Assembly: GCF_032362555.1 (NCBI RefSeq)
Contig: NC_083536.1
Coordinates: forward strand, 12,276,001 to 12,340,000
Length of the DNA stretch: 64,000 bases
From: Amyelois transitella
Taxonomy: Eukaryota > Arthropoda > Insecta > Lepidoptera > Pyralidae
Direction: 5' to 3'
The translations under genes and the position numbers were made by a program. Under the pieces are notes generated by a model. That model was not told where the DNA came from. It was given only the letters and a program-made list of their open reading frames with translations, and searched no databases. How positions within the stretch are numbered: position 1 is the stretch's first letter; each line of letters starts with the position of its first letter. Positions 29,148 to 40,517 of this stretch are shown here, one piece after another.

Positions 29148-32100
29148 ATGGCGGAAAGCGAAACTTTGCAAATTAAAATAAATACATTGTTAGCAAAAAA
29201 AGAATATCTTTTCATTAAAATGCAACGTATATATGATATGTCTGGAAAGATTGAGAGTAACTTAGATCGATTGCCTTCATTTTTGGTCCAATTCTCCGAT
29301 ATGGAAAGTGTTCGGAGGCGATTTGAAACGGCCATTTTTGATTTATACGAACTAGAATTACAAAAACAACCGAAGGCAAAATTAAATAATCGTGAACTCG
29401 AAACTTTCGACGAGATGTACAATGCGTGTCAGTTAATCGTAAATAAATACAAGACAGATAAATCTCCAGTAGATTATTCAGTAAAAAAGGATTTAGTGGT
29501 CCCAGCATTACCTAAGATACAATTATTTCAATTTGACGGTCAAATTGAAAATTGGACAACCTTTTATGACACGTTTGTATCATTAGTTCATAACCGAAAC
29601 TTTACTGATATCGATAAATTTCATTATTTACTGTCATGCGTTAAAGGTTCAGCTTTAAATATAGTTAAACAACTACCTATTACATCTGCTAATTACGCGG
29701 TAGTTCGGCAAAGTTTAATCGACAAATATCACGATAACAGAACTCTGGCGTGTAGGTACTTTGATAAAATGCTTAACTACTATACGCCGCTCACTAAAGA
29801 CACGACGGCTAATCTCACATTATTTATTGAAACTTTTGACCATTCATTAAAGGCTATTCAAGCGTTAAATATAAAAAACTTGAATGATTTTTTAATTTGT
29901 CATTTAGCATTACAAAGACTAGACCCTCATACAAGAAAATTATTTGAGGAAAGTAGGGATCAACATTCTTTACCTACATTCTCCGAACTTATTGATTTCG
30001 TAAACAAACAAGTAAAAGTTCTAGAACATACACTTTCTAGCACCTCTGTAATATCTAAACCTACCAATATGCATAAAAGTAGTCATTATGTAAATAAGAC
30101 ATCGTCTTCAAGATCAGTACTTACGACTTCACGAGTTCAAAATCGTAACAATCGTAATAATAATAACTCTAATATAAACATGACTTGTCCACATTGTAAT
30201 CAAAGTCATATGATATATCGATGTGACCAATTTCGTAAATTGTCCGTCGATGATCGCAAGGACCGTGTCCGTTCATTGAAGCTCTGCACTAATTGTCTCA
30301 AACCCGATCATGAGTCTAATTTGTGCAAAAGTACAATCACTTGCGGAGTGTGTGCTTTGTCGCATCATTATTTATTGCATCAAGATACAGGTAAAGCGGA
30401 ACGTACAATCGCAGCGGCCGTGCCGCCAAGTACTTCGTCCGCGCAACCGTCTCCGTCACACACACAGCAAGCGCTCGTTTCTTCTCACTCCGTGAGTGAC
30501 CGAACGATTCATCACGCACTACATTGTGTAGATGAAAATAAATACGGGGTAGTCTTAGGAACTACACTTACGCACATCACTGATATTGATGGGCAATATC
30601 AAAACTGCCGTGCAGTCTTAGATTCCGGAGCTCAAAGTTCATTCATCACTACAGAGTGCGCTCAGAGGTTAGGTTTGCCGCGTAAAAAATGCCCATTTAC
30701 TATTAATGGTTTAGGCGGGAACATAGTGAAAAATCAAGGGATGATTTCATGCACAATAAAACCAAAACATTCAGACGGTCCTACATTTAACGTCAACTTA
30801 ATCGTAGTATCCAAGGTCTCATCTGATATGCCTAATGTCAATTTTCCTAAACATGTAATTAATGAATATAATTCTTATCAACTAGCAGACACATTTTTCT
30901 ACAAAAAATCGCGAATTGATATTTTATTGGGTAATGACATTGTGCCAGATCTTATCACGGGTAAGCCGATATTAATTAATTCAAACATTCCAAGCGTAAT
31001 TGAGACTGTTTTTGGTTGTGTTGTAAGTGGTAAATTATTCCCACACAGAGAGAATAATTCCCAAAATTTTCATTTATCTGTCTCGCATAATGAGGAATGT
31101 TCATTAGATAAAATATTGCATAAGTTTTGGGAACTGGAGGAAGTGCCGTGCACACCTGTCGTTAGTTCTATGGACCAACTTGCTGAGAATATTTTTGTTA
31201 ATAATCATTTTCGAGAATCGAACGGGCAGTATGTCGTACCACTACCGTTCGTAACCGACCCCGCGCCACTGGGTGATTCCCGCGCCGCGGCCGAACGTAG
31301 GTTATTGTATACCGAGCGTAAACTTGCGCGTACTCCCGAGTTACATCAGAAATATAACGAATTTATGCGTGAATATGAAAAACTTGACCACATGGAACGT
31401 TATCAGGGCGATATTCCTAGCAAATATATTATTCCACATCATAGTATTTTACGTCCAAGTAGCGCGTCAACTCCATTACGTGTCGTGTTCGATGGATCGG
31501 CAAAAAGTAGCAACAACGTTTCGTTAAACGATAATTTATTGATTGGTCCGAAGTTGTATCCTGACATTACTGCTATCATATTAAAATTCCGTTTTTTTGA
31601 ATATTGTTTAGTGAGTGATGTTTGCAAAATGTACCGAGCTATATTATTAAGAAAGGAAGATAGATGTTATCAACATATTTTGTACCGGTATTCGCCTAAC
31701 GATCCCATAAACTTATATGAATTAAAAACGGTTACATACGGACTTAGCTGTTCACCCTTTTTGGCGATCCGCACACTGCACCAATTGGCTGAAGATGAAG
31801 GGAAACGTTTTCCACTCGCTGCTCAAGTTTTACGTGAATGTGTATACATGGATGACATTTTGTATTCTTGTGAGTCTTATGATAAAGCGTGTTTAGTTCA
31901 AGACCAACTAATAGGTATTTTTGAAAGCGCAAATTTTACTTTAAAAAAGTGGATGAGTAACTGTAAGGATTTACTGTTGAGAGTTCCTGAAGAGAATAGG
32001 GAAGGTTCTGTAACATTTATTAAAGATGATATCGATAGTAGTATCAAAGTATTGGGTCTAAAATGGATTCCCACTTTAGATTGTTTTATTTTTTCAGTTA

Positions 32101-34409
32101 ATAAGACAGACAGCGTTTCTACTAAGCGATCCGTTCTGAAGTTATTAGCGTCTATATATGACCCCGTGGGTTTTATCTCGCCATGCACTTTCTTAGCTAA
32201 ATTAATAATGCAGGATCTTTGGAAATTAGGTATTGGTTGGGATGAAAAGTTGCCAGATAATATTAGTACAACTTGGCAATGTTATATTTCAGAACTTCCG
32301 ATATTGGCGGAGTTACGCATTGAACGTCATATGTTATTACCGGGACAATCGGACTGTGACTTAGTTGGCTTTTGTGACGCGTCGTCTAGTGGCTACGCTG
32401 CCTGCGTTTACGTCATCAGTCGCGATTGTGACAATAATGTTAAAGTTCGCTTAGTTACCGCCAAATCTAAAGTCGCTCCCATAAAACCCATAACAATTCC
32501 GCGATTAAAATTAATGGGCGCTGTTTTGTTGAGTAAATTAATAAAATCTGTCTGTGATATTTTTACAAGAGTTAAAATAAACAAAATTACTGCTTTATCA
32601 GATTCAACAATCGTGTTGTCGTGGTTACAAACGGAACCATATAAATTGAAAACTTTTGTTTGTCACCGTGTGACACAGATAATAGAAGTTTTACCTCCTC
32701 ATTATTGGCGTCATGTCTGCAGTGAAGATAATCTAGCAGATCTTTGTTCCCGCGGAGCATCTCCGTCGCAACTTATCAGTTGCACTCAGAAATGGTTATA
32801 CGGGTCAGATTGGATGAAAAAGGATTATAAGGATTGGCCTATTTGTACCTTCGTTATCGAAAATAATAGCAAACTACCAGAAGTGAAATTAGTAAATTTA
32901 TTTTCAAATAATAGCTTGTGTCAAGAAACTAAACAAGATTTTTGTATACGAATGTTTAGTCTGTTTTCATCTTTCACGAAATTACAAAGATCGTGTGCTT
33001 GGATTTTAAGATTAAAAAATAAGGATAAAATATCCACAACTTTATCGACAGTTGAATTAAATGAAGCACTGGACAGGTTAATTCGTTTAGTTCAGAGTGC
33101 ATATTATGAATCTGAATTACAGTTATTAAAGAATTATAAACATGTAGCTTCGCTTCGAAAATTATCGCCATTTATTGATACCTCCGGCTTTCTCAGGGTA
33201 GGGGGTCGTATAGGTTATTCTGAACTTCCATATAATGCTAAACATCCACGTCTGTTACCGAAGGATAGTCAATTTACTAGATTATTAATAGAATATTTAC
33301 ATAAAAAATATTTACATGTAGGTCCACGTACCTTACAAAACATTATTAATGAAAATTACTGGATTCCATCCGCTCGTAGCGTAATAAGATCCGTTTTATC
33401 CAAATGTAAAATTTGCTTTAAATGCAAACCGTCTTTGTTACAACCTGAGATGGCACCGCTACCACCTACCAGGTTGTTACCCCACAAAGTATTTGCTCAC
33501 GTTGGAGTAGATCTCGGTGGTCCATTCTTAATCAAAACTAGTTTATATCGTCATGCTAAAGTTTCTAAAGCTTATTTAGCATTATTCATCTGTTTTTCCA
33601 CAAAAGCAGTACATCTAGAGGTGTTATCTTCTTTGTCCGCCGAATGTTTTCTCGCTTGTTTAGATCGCTTTGTTGCTCGTCGGGGTCTTTGCTCGGCACT
33701 TTATTCAGACTGTGGTACCAATTTTATAGCATCGAGTAAGCATTTGAACGAAATTCAAAAGTTTTTGCGTGATAACGAGAATGACATCACTGATGGCTGC
33801 GCCAAAAGACAATTAGTGTGGAGGTTTAATGTTCCAAGTGCTCCTAACATGGGTGGACTCTGGGAAGCTGGCATAAAGTCAGCTAAATATCATTTATTAC
33901 GTAGCGTAGGTGAAAAGTCCTTAACGTTTGAGGAACTAACTACTGTATTTTGTAAAGTTGAAGCAGTTTTAAATTCGCGCCCGTTGTGTCCACTGCCAGC
34001 TAGTGACAACCCTAATGAATTTAACGTCTTGACTGCCGGACACTTTCTAATCGGCAGAAGTTTAACCTCCTTACCAGAGTATAATTTCCAAGAAGTGCCC
34101 GAAAATAGACTGTCACGATGGCAGTATGTACAAAAGTGCTCTCAAATTTTCTGGAAACGCTGGAGTCACGAATATTTAAATACACTTCAACAAAGAGCAA
34201 AATTGTTTAATTCATCCACCAACCTAAATGTTGGAGATTTAGTTCTGGTTAAAACCGATAATGCCCCTTCATGTAAATGGCCATTAGGGAAAATAGAAAA
34301 ATTACATCCCGGTCCTGACGGTGTTGTCCGTTGTGTTACCTTGCGCACTGAAAAGAGTGTTCTGCAAAGACCAGTCAATAAACTTAGTCCATTACCCTAT
34401 ACCAATTAG
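29148..34409 (+). CDS. BEL/Pao Gag-Pol polyprotein
   Basis: A 1753-residue frame starting at the first ATG after the leader (AACATGGCGGAAAGC). Gag with the insect BEL capsid-type region (LPKIQLFQFDGQIENWTTFY, VKGSALNIVKQLPIT) covers about residues 110-290. Cys/His knuckles follow (CPHCNQSHMIYRCDQF; LCTNCLKPDHESNLC; CGVCALSHH, about 345-410). The aspartic protease (CRAVLDSGAQSSFITTECAQ) is at about 488. RT has LRVVFDGSAKSSNNVSLND and YMDDILYSCES (about 899). RNase H-like region: GFCDASSSGYAACVYVISRD. Integrase: zinc region HKKYLHVGPRTLQNI ... CKICFKC, then VGVDLGGPF, YSDCGTNF and AVLNSRPLC; a BEL-type C-terminal domain (LSRWQYVQKCSQIFWKRWSH) ends it. No env. All catalytic motifs look intact. 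Confidence 0.96.
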   Translation: MAESETLQIKINTLLAKKEYLFIKMQRIYDMSGKIESNLDRLPSFLVQFSDMESVRRRFETAIFDLYELELQKQPKAKLNNRELETFDEMYNACQLIVNKYKTDKSPVDYSVKKDLVVPALPKIQLFQFDGQIENWTTFYDTFVSLVHNRNFTDIDKFHYLLSCVKGSALNIVKQLPITSANYAVVRQSLIDKYHDNRTLACRYFDKMLNYYTPLTKDTTANLTLFIETFDHSLKAIQALNIKNLNDFLICHLALQRLDPHTRKLFEESRDQHSLPTFSELIDFVNKQVKVLEHTLSSTSVISKPTNMHKSSHYVNKTSSSRSVLTTSRVQNRNNRNNNNSNINMTCPHCNQSHMIYRCDQFRKLSVDDRKDRVRSLKLCTNCLKPDHESNLCKSTITCGVCALSHHYLLHQDTGKAERTIAAAVPPSTSSAQPSPSHTQQALVSSHSVSDRTIHHALHCVDENKYGVVLGTTLTHITDIDGQYQNCRAVLDSGAQSSFITTECAQRLGLPRKKCPFTINGLGGNIVKNQGMISCTIKPKHSDGPTFNVNLIVVSKVSSDMPNVNFPKHVINEYNSYQLADTFFYKKSRIDILLGNDIVPDLITGKPILINSNIPSVIETVFGCVVSGKLFPHRENNSQNFHLSVSHNEECSLDKILHKFWELEEVPCTPVVSSMDQLAENIFVNNHFRESNGQYVVPLPFVTDPAPLGDSRAAAERRLLYTERKLARTPELHQKYNEFMREYEKLDHMERYQGDIPSKYIIPHHSILRPSSASTPLRVVFDGSAKSSNNVSLNDNLLIGPKLYPDITAIILKFRFFEYCLVSDVCKMYRAILLRKEDRCYQHILYRYSPNDPINLYELKTVTYGLSCSPFLAIRTLHQLAEDEGKRFPLAAQVLRECVYMDDILYSCESYDKACLVQDQLIGIFESANFTLKKWMSNCKDLLLRVPEENREGSVTFIKDDIDSSIKVLGLKWIPTLDCFIFSVNKTDSVSTKRSVLKLLASIYDPVGFISPCTFLAKLIMQDLWKLGIGWDEKLPDNISTTWQCYISELPILAELRIERHMLLPGQSDCDLVGFCDASSSGYAACVYVISRDCDNNVKVRLVTAKSKVAPIKPITIPRLKLMGAVLLSKLIKSVCDIFTRVKINKITALSDSTIVLSWLQTEPYKLKTFVCHRVTQIIEVLPPHYWRHVCSEDNLADLCSRGASPSQLISCTQKWLYGSDWMKKDYKDWPICTFVIENNSKLPEVKLVNLFSNNSLCQETKQDFCIRMFSLFSSFTKLQRSCAWILRLKNKDKISTTLSTVELNEALDRLIRLVQSAYYESELQLLKNYKHVASLRKLSPFIDTSGFLRVGGRIGYSELPYNAKHPRLLPKDSQFTRLLIEYLHKKYLHVGPRTLQNIINENYWIPSARSVIRSVLSKCKICFKCKPSLLQPEMAPLPPTRLLPHKVFAHVGVDLGGPFLIKTSLYRHAKVSKAYLALFICFSTKAVHLEVLSSLSAECFLACLDRFVARRGLCSALYSDCGTNFIASSKHLNEIQKFLRDNENDITDGCAKRQLVWRFNVPSAPNMGGLWEAGIKSAKYHLLRSVGEKSLTFEELTTVFCKVEAVLNSRPLCPLPASDNPNEFNVLTAGHFLIGRSLTSLPEYNFQEVPENRLSRWQYVQKCSQIFWKRWSHEYLNTLQQRAKLFNSSTNLNVGDLVLVKTDNAPSCKWPLGKIEKLHPGPDGVVRCVTLRTEKSVLQRPVNKLSPLPYTN

Positions 34410-34579
34410 TTTCTTAAACTTTAAATACCTAAGTAAATCTTAGTTTTTTAATTATTATTATTTATTTATTTTTAAATATATTGTTATATATACCTTTGTC
34501 AATTTTCATGACTTATTATCTCTTTAAAGTATACTTTCTTAATTATTAGAAACCATAACTATGGTTTCGGTAGGGGGTA

Positions 34580-34957
34580 TGTTTCGTATTTAATCTGTGG
34601 TTGGATACTTCCTTTTTGAATGTTGAGGGCGCCACCGGACTAATGTGTGGTAGAAAGTACCAGTTTTAGCCACCGAGAGAAAAAGTGGCGCTAGAGTAGT
34701 CTGCTTCAAGCGCGCTCGCAATCACCATCGAAACTTTTAATAAATTTTGTTTTAAGTGATTTTGGACAGAGTTGTGTGTGTGGTATATCTTCAATTACCC
34801 GGAGGCCTCCGTGAGGAACTGGGAAATCTGCCGTGCAGAGGAAAGGTGAGTCGTACTCAAATTTCATTGGGGATTTGTCCAACCCGGGCAACCACATTAC
34901 ATACCTACCTACTCTAATTTATCTCCTTTATTAAATACAGTCCATTGTTATCCCACA
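34580..34957 (+). repeat. BEL/Pao 3' LTR
   Basis: 378 bp, matching the 5' LTR without a visible difference, followed by the TATGT target duplication. Confidence 0.95.
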
Positions 34958-34962
34958 TATGT

Positions 34963-35191
34963 TTTTTTTTTTTTATTGTTTCACTCTCTCCTTTTTGCTC
35001 GTGGGAAATAATTCAACAATTTAATTTATTTATTCAACAGTTTCTTGCTTACATTTACTTATACTAAATTTATACTTCTTACATATATACTTTTCTTTAT
35101 AGTTACATTTTTATTTCCTATTTAGATATGCCTATATACTTATATGCCTATGGTGTTTCACCGTATACTCCTATATTATAATGGCACAATA
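34963..35191 (-). other. TRAS-B 3' UTR, proximal piece
   Basis: Sequence between the ORF2 stop and the BEL insertion. It contains TTTGCTCGTGGGAAATAATTCAACA-type sequence also found in TRAS-C near 20390, confirming shared 3' UTR. A T-run (34961-34974) abuts the target duplication. Confidence 0.75.
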
Positions 35192-38100
35192 CTAATCTAT
35201 ACGGCGGACATCACAGTTTATTTTGCTACTATTTTTCTTATTTACTACTGTTACAATGTATTTCATAAATTTTAAGAAATCCTTTCTATTTTTATTTCGG
35301 ATGATTCCTGCTAGGTTATCTAAAATTATTTTACAGCCTATCTTATATTCTAAGTCTGCTCTTTGCCGACCAAAGATCGGGCAATCCGTGAGTAGGTGGG
35401 GGACCGTTTCGTTGACTCCCGGGTCACACTCGCATTCTGGGCTATTTCGGCATTTAAATTTGCACAGGTAATCCGCAAAGCCGCCGTGACCGGTCAGTAT
35501 TTGAGTTATCGGGCCGCTTAAGGTTATCTGACGCACCACCTTGTAAGCGTCAGATGCCACAGGGAAGAAGATCTTTGTGGTGCCGGCGGTCTCGCCCAAC
35601 CTGTATCTGTCGTCCCATACCCCAAGGGACCTCTTACGGAGTATTCCCTTGACACATGAGACGGGACAGAGGTCGTAATCCGCTTTCCTTTTGGTGTTTA
35701 CAGCGGCTTCCTTGGCCAGCTGATCGGCCCTCTCGTTTCCCTCCAGCCCCGCGTGTGCCTTGATCCAGAAAAGCTTTATCGACTTATTCTGGCGGGTGAT
35801 TGTTTTCAGGTTCTCCCTTGTTTTTACTGCTAAAGGATGAAGGGAAACGGGGCTTGTTACCGTTTGTAACGCTGCCATGGAGTCGCTGTAGACTCCAAAA
35901 GTACTTGCATTGTACTTTATGACTCTCCTCGTGGCCTCACATATCGCCAAGAGCTCGGCCTGATAGACCGTGCAGTAAGACGACAGACAAAACTTGACGG
36001 ACCTGGTCTCCGCCTCGCCTCTCCATATGGAGATCGCTGCGCCGACCCCCCCGTCAATCTTGCTGCCGTCCGTGTAGATTCTAACATCAAAATTGATGTT
36101 AGCCTCCACCTGTTGTCGGTCTGCCAGGCCGGTAAAACCCAAGTCGATACGCTCGGCCGGATGAGGAGCGTCAAGGGCAGATGCCGTTCGCTCGATCTCC
36201 CAGTCCCCCAACTCCGGCAGCCGCGCACCCCTCTTGATCTCGTACAACGAAGCAGCTTCGCGTATACGAAGATCGAGGGGGAGCAGACCGGCCAAAACCA
36301 GTGCTGAGTTAAGAGAGACCGTGCGATAAGCTCTGCATATCTTTTGAGCGAAGCCGCGCTGCACCGCGTCCAGCTGTTTGCGGACACTGATCTTCTCTGC
36401 TGCGGCACCCCACACGCTCGCGGCATACAACACGACCGGTTCCACGGCGGCGTTGTAGATCACCCGCACAATCTCTGGATTTAAACCCCAGTTTGTTTTT
36501 GCCGCCTTGGCCAGTTGCCTGTATATGCCTGTGGCTTTTTTACAGGCGTTTGCCACATGTGCATTGAATGTTAGTTTGGAGTCGATGGTGACCCCCAGCA
36601 GCTTGATCTGGCTTACTGGCTGAATGGCAGTCCCGCCCATGCTGAGGCGCGGAGCGTCGTATTTAAGCTTGCGCGTAATAACTAAAGCATTAGTTTTGTG
36701 TGTGTTGTGTGTTTGAGCTTGTTACGAGCGCCCCACGCCTCAACATGGTCGAGAATGCCGTTCGCCTCCATTTCAATATCTAGGGCTGTGGCTCCATCGA
36801 ACACCAACACTACATCGTCCGCAAAAGCCTGGCAATGAACATTTTTTCTGGATAGGGTTTTCAACAGCGGGTCCAGCAACAAGTTCCATAGGATTGGGCC
36901 AGCGATGGATCCCTGTACGCAGCCTTTTGTCGTACTTGTCTCGCTCTCTTCACCACCATATTTTATCTTGACCTTCCTGTGGTGAAGGTAGTGGTCCATC
37001 ACTCCTCTTATGTTGTCTGGGCACCCCTCTTCCGCCAATCTGAGCCTTATGGCCGGCCACCAGGCATTATCGAAGGCCCCCTCTATGTCCAATGAAACCA
37101 ACGTTACAATCTTCTTTTGGTTTAACTTCTTTTTGATATGTTGCATAAGGGCATAGAGGGAGTCCTCGGTACTCCGTTGGGGCATAAAACCATATTGATT
37201 TGGACTCATTTTTGGCAGGAGACAGTGCTTCATTCTTGCAACCAACATTTTTTCATAAATCTTGCCTAGGATGGGGAGAAGTCCTATTGGCCTGTAGGAT
37301 TTTGGTATTTTATAGTTGTCCTTTCCTGGCTTCTTAAGGACGATCACTGTGGCTTTCTTCCACTGTTTTGGGAAGCATTGGAGAGCTAGACATTTGTTCA
37401 GTAGTTCGAGGTAAAGTTTTGCGTCCTCCTGGATGAACCTGAGACAAATATCTGCTATAAATCCCTCCTCTCCTGGAGCCTTTTTGGGATTAAAAGATCC
37501 GACAGCGGCCTCTAGCTCTGCGTGTGTAAACGGTGGGTCGCATTTTGTAGGATGTTTACCATCGTTTAATTTCTCTGCCTTTTCCCTCATTTCTTTTTGG
37601 TACTGGCTATCACTGTCTTCTCTGTCCTCTGGGTAAAATGTCTCCGCGAGAAATTTCGCGGATTCCGCCATATCCAGGGTCTTCCCTTCCCTTTCCAGAG
37701 GGCTGTCCTCTTCCCTTTTGGAAGTCCTCTTTAATACCCTATAGATCCCATCCCAGACACTCTCCCTCTCCTGTTTGTTGCAGAACTGTTTCCAGCTTTC
37801 AGTCTGGGCCTTCACAACCTCACTCTCATACCTTTCTTTTTCTTTCAGGTACTCGTCGACCACGGCCGCCCTTCGGATTGGTGCTGCATTCCGAATTCGA
37901 CGTCTCAGCCTTGCCACGCTGGTCTTCATCTCAGCAAGCTCTTTCGACCACCACGCTACGGTTAGTTTATCGTTTTTGTTTTTCTCGGGAATAGAGTAGC
38001 TACAAGCTTCTGTGATTACTTTATTTATTTTTTCTACTACTATTTCTATTTCATCTATATTTTTTGCCCTTGTTATTTCTTCTATTGTTATATTGTTTTC

Positions 38101-38905
38101 TAGTTTTAATAATTTTATCCTTTCATTGAATTTATTCCAGTCGGCCTTTTTCGTATTGTATTTCCTGGTGGTACGTTTTATAACTAAACCTCTAGATCTC
38201 TTAAGGTTAATTTCAAATATAATACCGTTGTGGTCCGAGCTTATCAGATCTTCGGCCACCCACCAGTCTGGTCAGGCCCAGCACCCCCGTCGAGCAAGCC
38301 GTAATGTCGACGAAGCTCCTGTATCTTAATCCCCCTCTGATGGTATCGAATGTCGGAACATCACCGTTGTTTAGTATGTGAAGGCCCATCTCGTGGATCG
38401 CACTGGCTACTTCCTCTCCTCTATAGTCCACTTCGTGGCTGCCCCACCACGTGCTCTTTGCGTTGAAATCCCCCCCCCCCACCACTACGAGCTTCGGCTT
38501 TAGCACCGCCATTATTCTTTTTAGGTGCTCCAGGTGTGGTTCAGTGGGCTTGTCCGGCTCGATGTATACAGAGATTAGTGCGATCCTCCAGGCCTCGGTC
38601 AGTATCTCCACCACAGCCACGTTACACGTGGTTAAAGATGGGTGTTGGACTACGGTCATATTAGCGTCAAATACCGCTATCGCTGCCTTGACGGTTGTGT
38701 TATCTTTGGCCTCCGCCTGGAATACTCGCACCCCCTTGTAACTCTTCATACCCTTCTCCCTGCCGACATAGGGTTCTTGTACTAGCGCCACTGCTATTTT
38801 CCTCCTGTCTGCCTCAATTCTGAGCTCGTCGGTTGCCAGTCTTTTCCTCTGCAGGTTCGCTTGTGCAAACCTGTAGGGAAGTTTTCTCTTCTGGTCGCCC
38901 TTAGC
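35192..38905 (-). pseudogene. TRAS-B ORF2: endonuclease, RT, RNase H, zinc region; two frameshifts
   Basis: Three frames together make a full ORF2. Frame 1 (38914-38213): endonuclease start (FAQANLQRKRLATDELRIEA, VALVQEPYVGREKG, VVVGGGDFNAKSTWWGS). Frame 2 (38259-36682): SSDHNGIIFEINLKRSRGL, RT blocks NPKKAPGEEGF, VSLDIEGAFDNAWWPAIRL, KGCVQGSIAGPILWN and CQAFADDVVLVF. Frame 3 (36640-35192): RT C-terminus, RNase H (YTDGSKIDGGVGAAISIWRG, SDSMAALQ, AHAGLEGNERADQLAKEAA) and a Cys/His region (CRNSPECECDPGVNETVPHL). Frame changes fall near 38265 and 36705. A run of 11 C (38470-38480) lies within the endonuclease Asp-Phe-Asn block and adds a glycine compared with the usual GGDFNAK. ORF2 overlaps the last codons of ORF1. 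Confidence 0.92.
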
Positions 38906-40517
38906 AGTACGCAACCGATGATCTGGCTATGGCGTCCCACTTTTTCCGCACCTGGCAAGATCCATCAAATGCATTGTGTTCCTTATCTCTTAGGTTTGCT
39001 CTCTCACAGTTTTTGCATTTTGGCGGTATGGAAGCACTCCAGTCTGCGCACTCCGACCTCAGGTGGGGTCCTCCGCAATGGCTGCACAGGTCTGCAGACT
39101 CCGTGCAGTAGCGCTTGCTGTGGCCGAAGCCCAGGCAGCGCGAGCACTGCACCAGCGGGGATTGGTCTTCGATCCCTACACACTGCAGGTCTATGTGTGC
39201 CGACCCCTTTCGTGTTGCTCTTTGCCAGACGATCGGAGAGACGCTGATCACCGCGTGACAGGTGTGCGGGTTCCTTGCCCTTTTCCTGTATCTCATGCGC
39301 ACTCTATCTTCATCTCCGTTTAAGTCAGCAAAGAAGTCCCGATTCTGGTTCCTGAGGGCTTTCACAATATCCTCGTCCGAGTGTATTTTCAGGACTCCCT
39401 TTAGAACCAGGAGCGGGTCCCTATTCTTTACTTCCACTTCAATGTTGTCCCTTTCCTTTTCCAACTTTTTCTTAAATTTATTTCTTTCTTCAATCGTTCC
39501 CAATCCCACTATCACCTTCCTGTCCTTGGCCTTCCTAACATTTTTCACCTCTATCCATCCCTCCTTTGCCTCAGCCGCCTTCCTCACCCTCTCCATCAGC
39601 GCTTCTCCCGTTTCTGTTTGGTCCTTGGCTGTAATGACCACCGAGTGGAGTGTCCTCCTAGCTCCTCCCGTGCTTTCCCGGGTTTGCGGGCAGTTAGCGG
39701 CTACACTCGCGTAGGTGGTGATTTTCTCGAGTGCATCCTTTTGTTTACTCATTTCCTTTCTTAGGTTTTCAGCCATCTTTGTGTTTTCCTCCAAAAGTCT
39801 TGCATGTTCTTCTATTTTGGCCATGTATCGAGTAAGTTCTTCTTTAGAAGCCATGCAGACCTTTCCGCTTCCCTGGAGTACTTGTGCTGAAGAGGGGGAA
39901 GGGGAAGGGGAAGACTCCCCCATCCCCCCTGCGGCCCGGTCGCTCCCAATCTCCTCAAAGAGGGTCAGGAAACGGTGGATGACGATTGTCAACTCATCTC
40001 TTACCTCCGTGTTTATATTTCCTGCCCTCCCTAGCAGCCTTATGGCTTTGGAGTGAAGGGCTTTGGCATCGGCTCCTTTTCCTATCGGGGTGATCGCCAC
40101 TGCTCCCCCTGTCATTGCTGCCTTTTTTGTTGTGACACTTCCCTCCAGAGAATCGATTTCAGCAACCGGGTCCAGGGTTATCTGCTCCCTCTCCCTTTCC
40201 CTCTCCCTCTCCTTTCTTTGCCTGGTTGCAGCCCTTGTTGATGTTCCGATTATCATGGTTGGGCTGTCCACCGATTTAGTCCTACATACTTGTTTGGCAG
40301 GGCCGGCCTGCCTCGTCTTTGTCGTTGTTGAGGACGCCCTAACCACGTTCGGGCCAGATTTTGGGAGTGGGACCGTAATACCTTCCCCATAGTTCAGGGC
40401 GACTGTCCTGACAGATGAGGTTGTCCTTTTTGGGGGCGTCACTTTAACGGTTGGGGACTTGTCAGGTGTTGATCTGCTTGTCGCAGCCTTAACGGGCGTC
40501 CTACCCATGCAGGACAT
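38901..40517 (-). CDS. TRAS-B ORF1 protein (Gag-like, CCHC knuckles)
   Basis: Intact 538-residue frame. Basic, Ser/Thr-rich N-terminus, then an Arg/Glu-alternating tract (RQRKEREREREREQ at about residue 100), a coiled-coil-like region (LTRYMAKIEEHARLLEENTK), and the R1/TRAS ORF1 domain (LHSVVITAKDQTETGEALME; VKNVRKAKDRKVIVGLG; HAVISVSPIVWQRATRKGSA). Three knuckles follow from about residue 450 (CSRCLGFGHSKRYC, CSHCGGPHLRSEC, CKNCERANLRDKEHNAFDGSC). The TAA at 38903-38901 lies within the ORF2 frame, so ORF2 overlaps it, a common LINE arrangement. Homologous to TRAS-A ORF1 throughout the C-terminal half. Confidence 0.92.
   Translation of the reverse strand: MSCMGRTPVKAATSRSTPDKSPTVKVTPPKRTTSSVRTVALNYGEGITVPLPKSGPNVVRASSTTTKTRQAGPAKQVCRTKSVDSPTMIIGTSTRAATRQRKEREREREREQITLDPVAEIDSLEGSVTTKKAAMTGGAVAITPIGKGADAKALHSKAIRLLGRAGNINTEVRDELTIVIHRFLTLFEEIGSDRAAGGMGESSPSPSPSSAQVLQGSGKVCMASKEELTRYMAKIEEHARLLEENTKMAENLRKEMSKQKDALEKITTYASVAANCPQTRESTGGARRTLHSVVITAKDQTETGEALMERVRKAAEAKEGWIEVKNVRKAKDRKVIVGLGTIEERNKFKKKLEKERDNIEVEVKNRDPLLVLKGVLKIHSDEDIVKALRNQNRDFFADLNGDEDRVRMRYRKRARNPHTCHAVISVSPIVWQRATRKGSAHIDLQCVGIEDQSPLVQCSRCLGFGHSKRYCTESADLCSHCGGPHLRSECADWSASIPPKCKNCERANLRDKEHNAFDGSCQVRKKWDAIARSSVAYC

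Larger units (their letters stand above)
28662..34957 (+). mobile_element. BEL/Pao LTR retrotransposon, intact, identical LTRs
   Basis: Two 378-bp LTRs (28662-29039 and 34580-34957) start TGTTTCG and end CCCACA and look identical base for base. TATGT at 28657-28661 and 34958-34962 is the 5-bp target duplication. One uninterrupted polyprotein frame lies between them. A purine-rich tract (TAGGGGG, 34571-34577) precedes the 3' LTR, and a putative primer-binding region follows the 5' LTR at 29040. Identical LTRs and an open frame indicate a very recent insertion. Confidence 0.96.
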
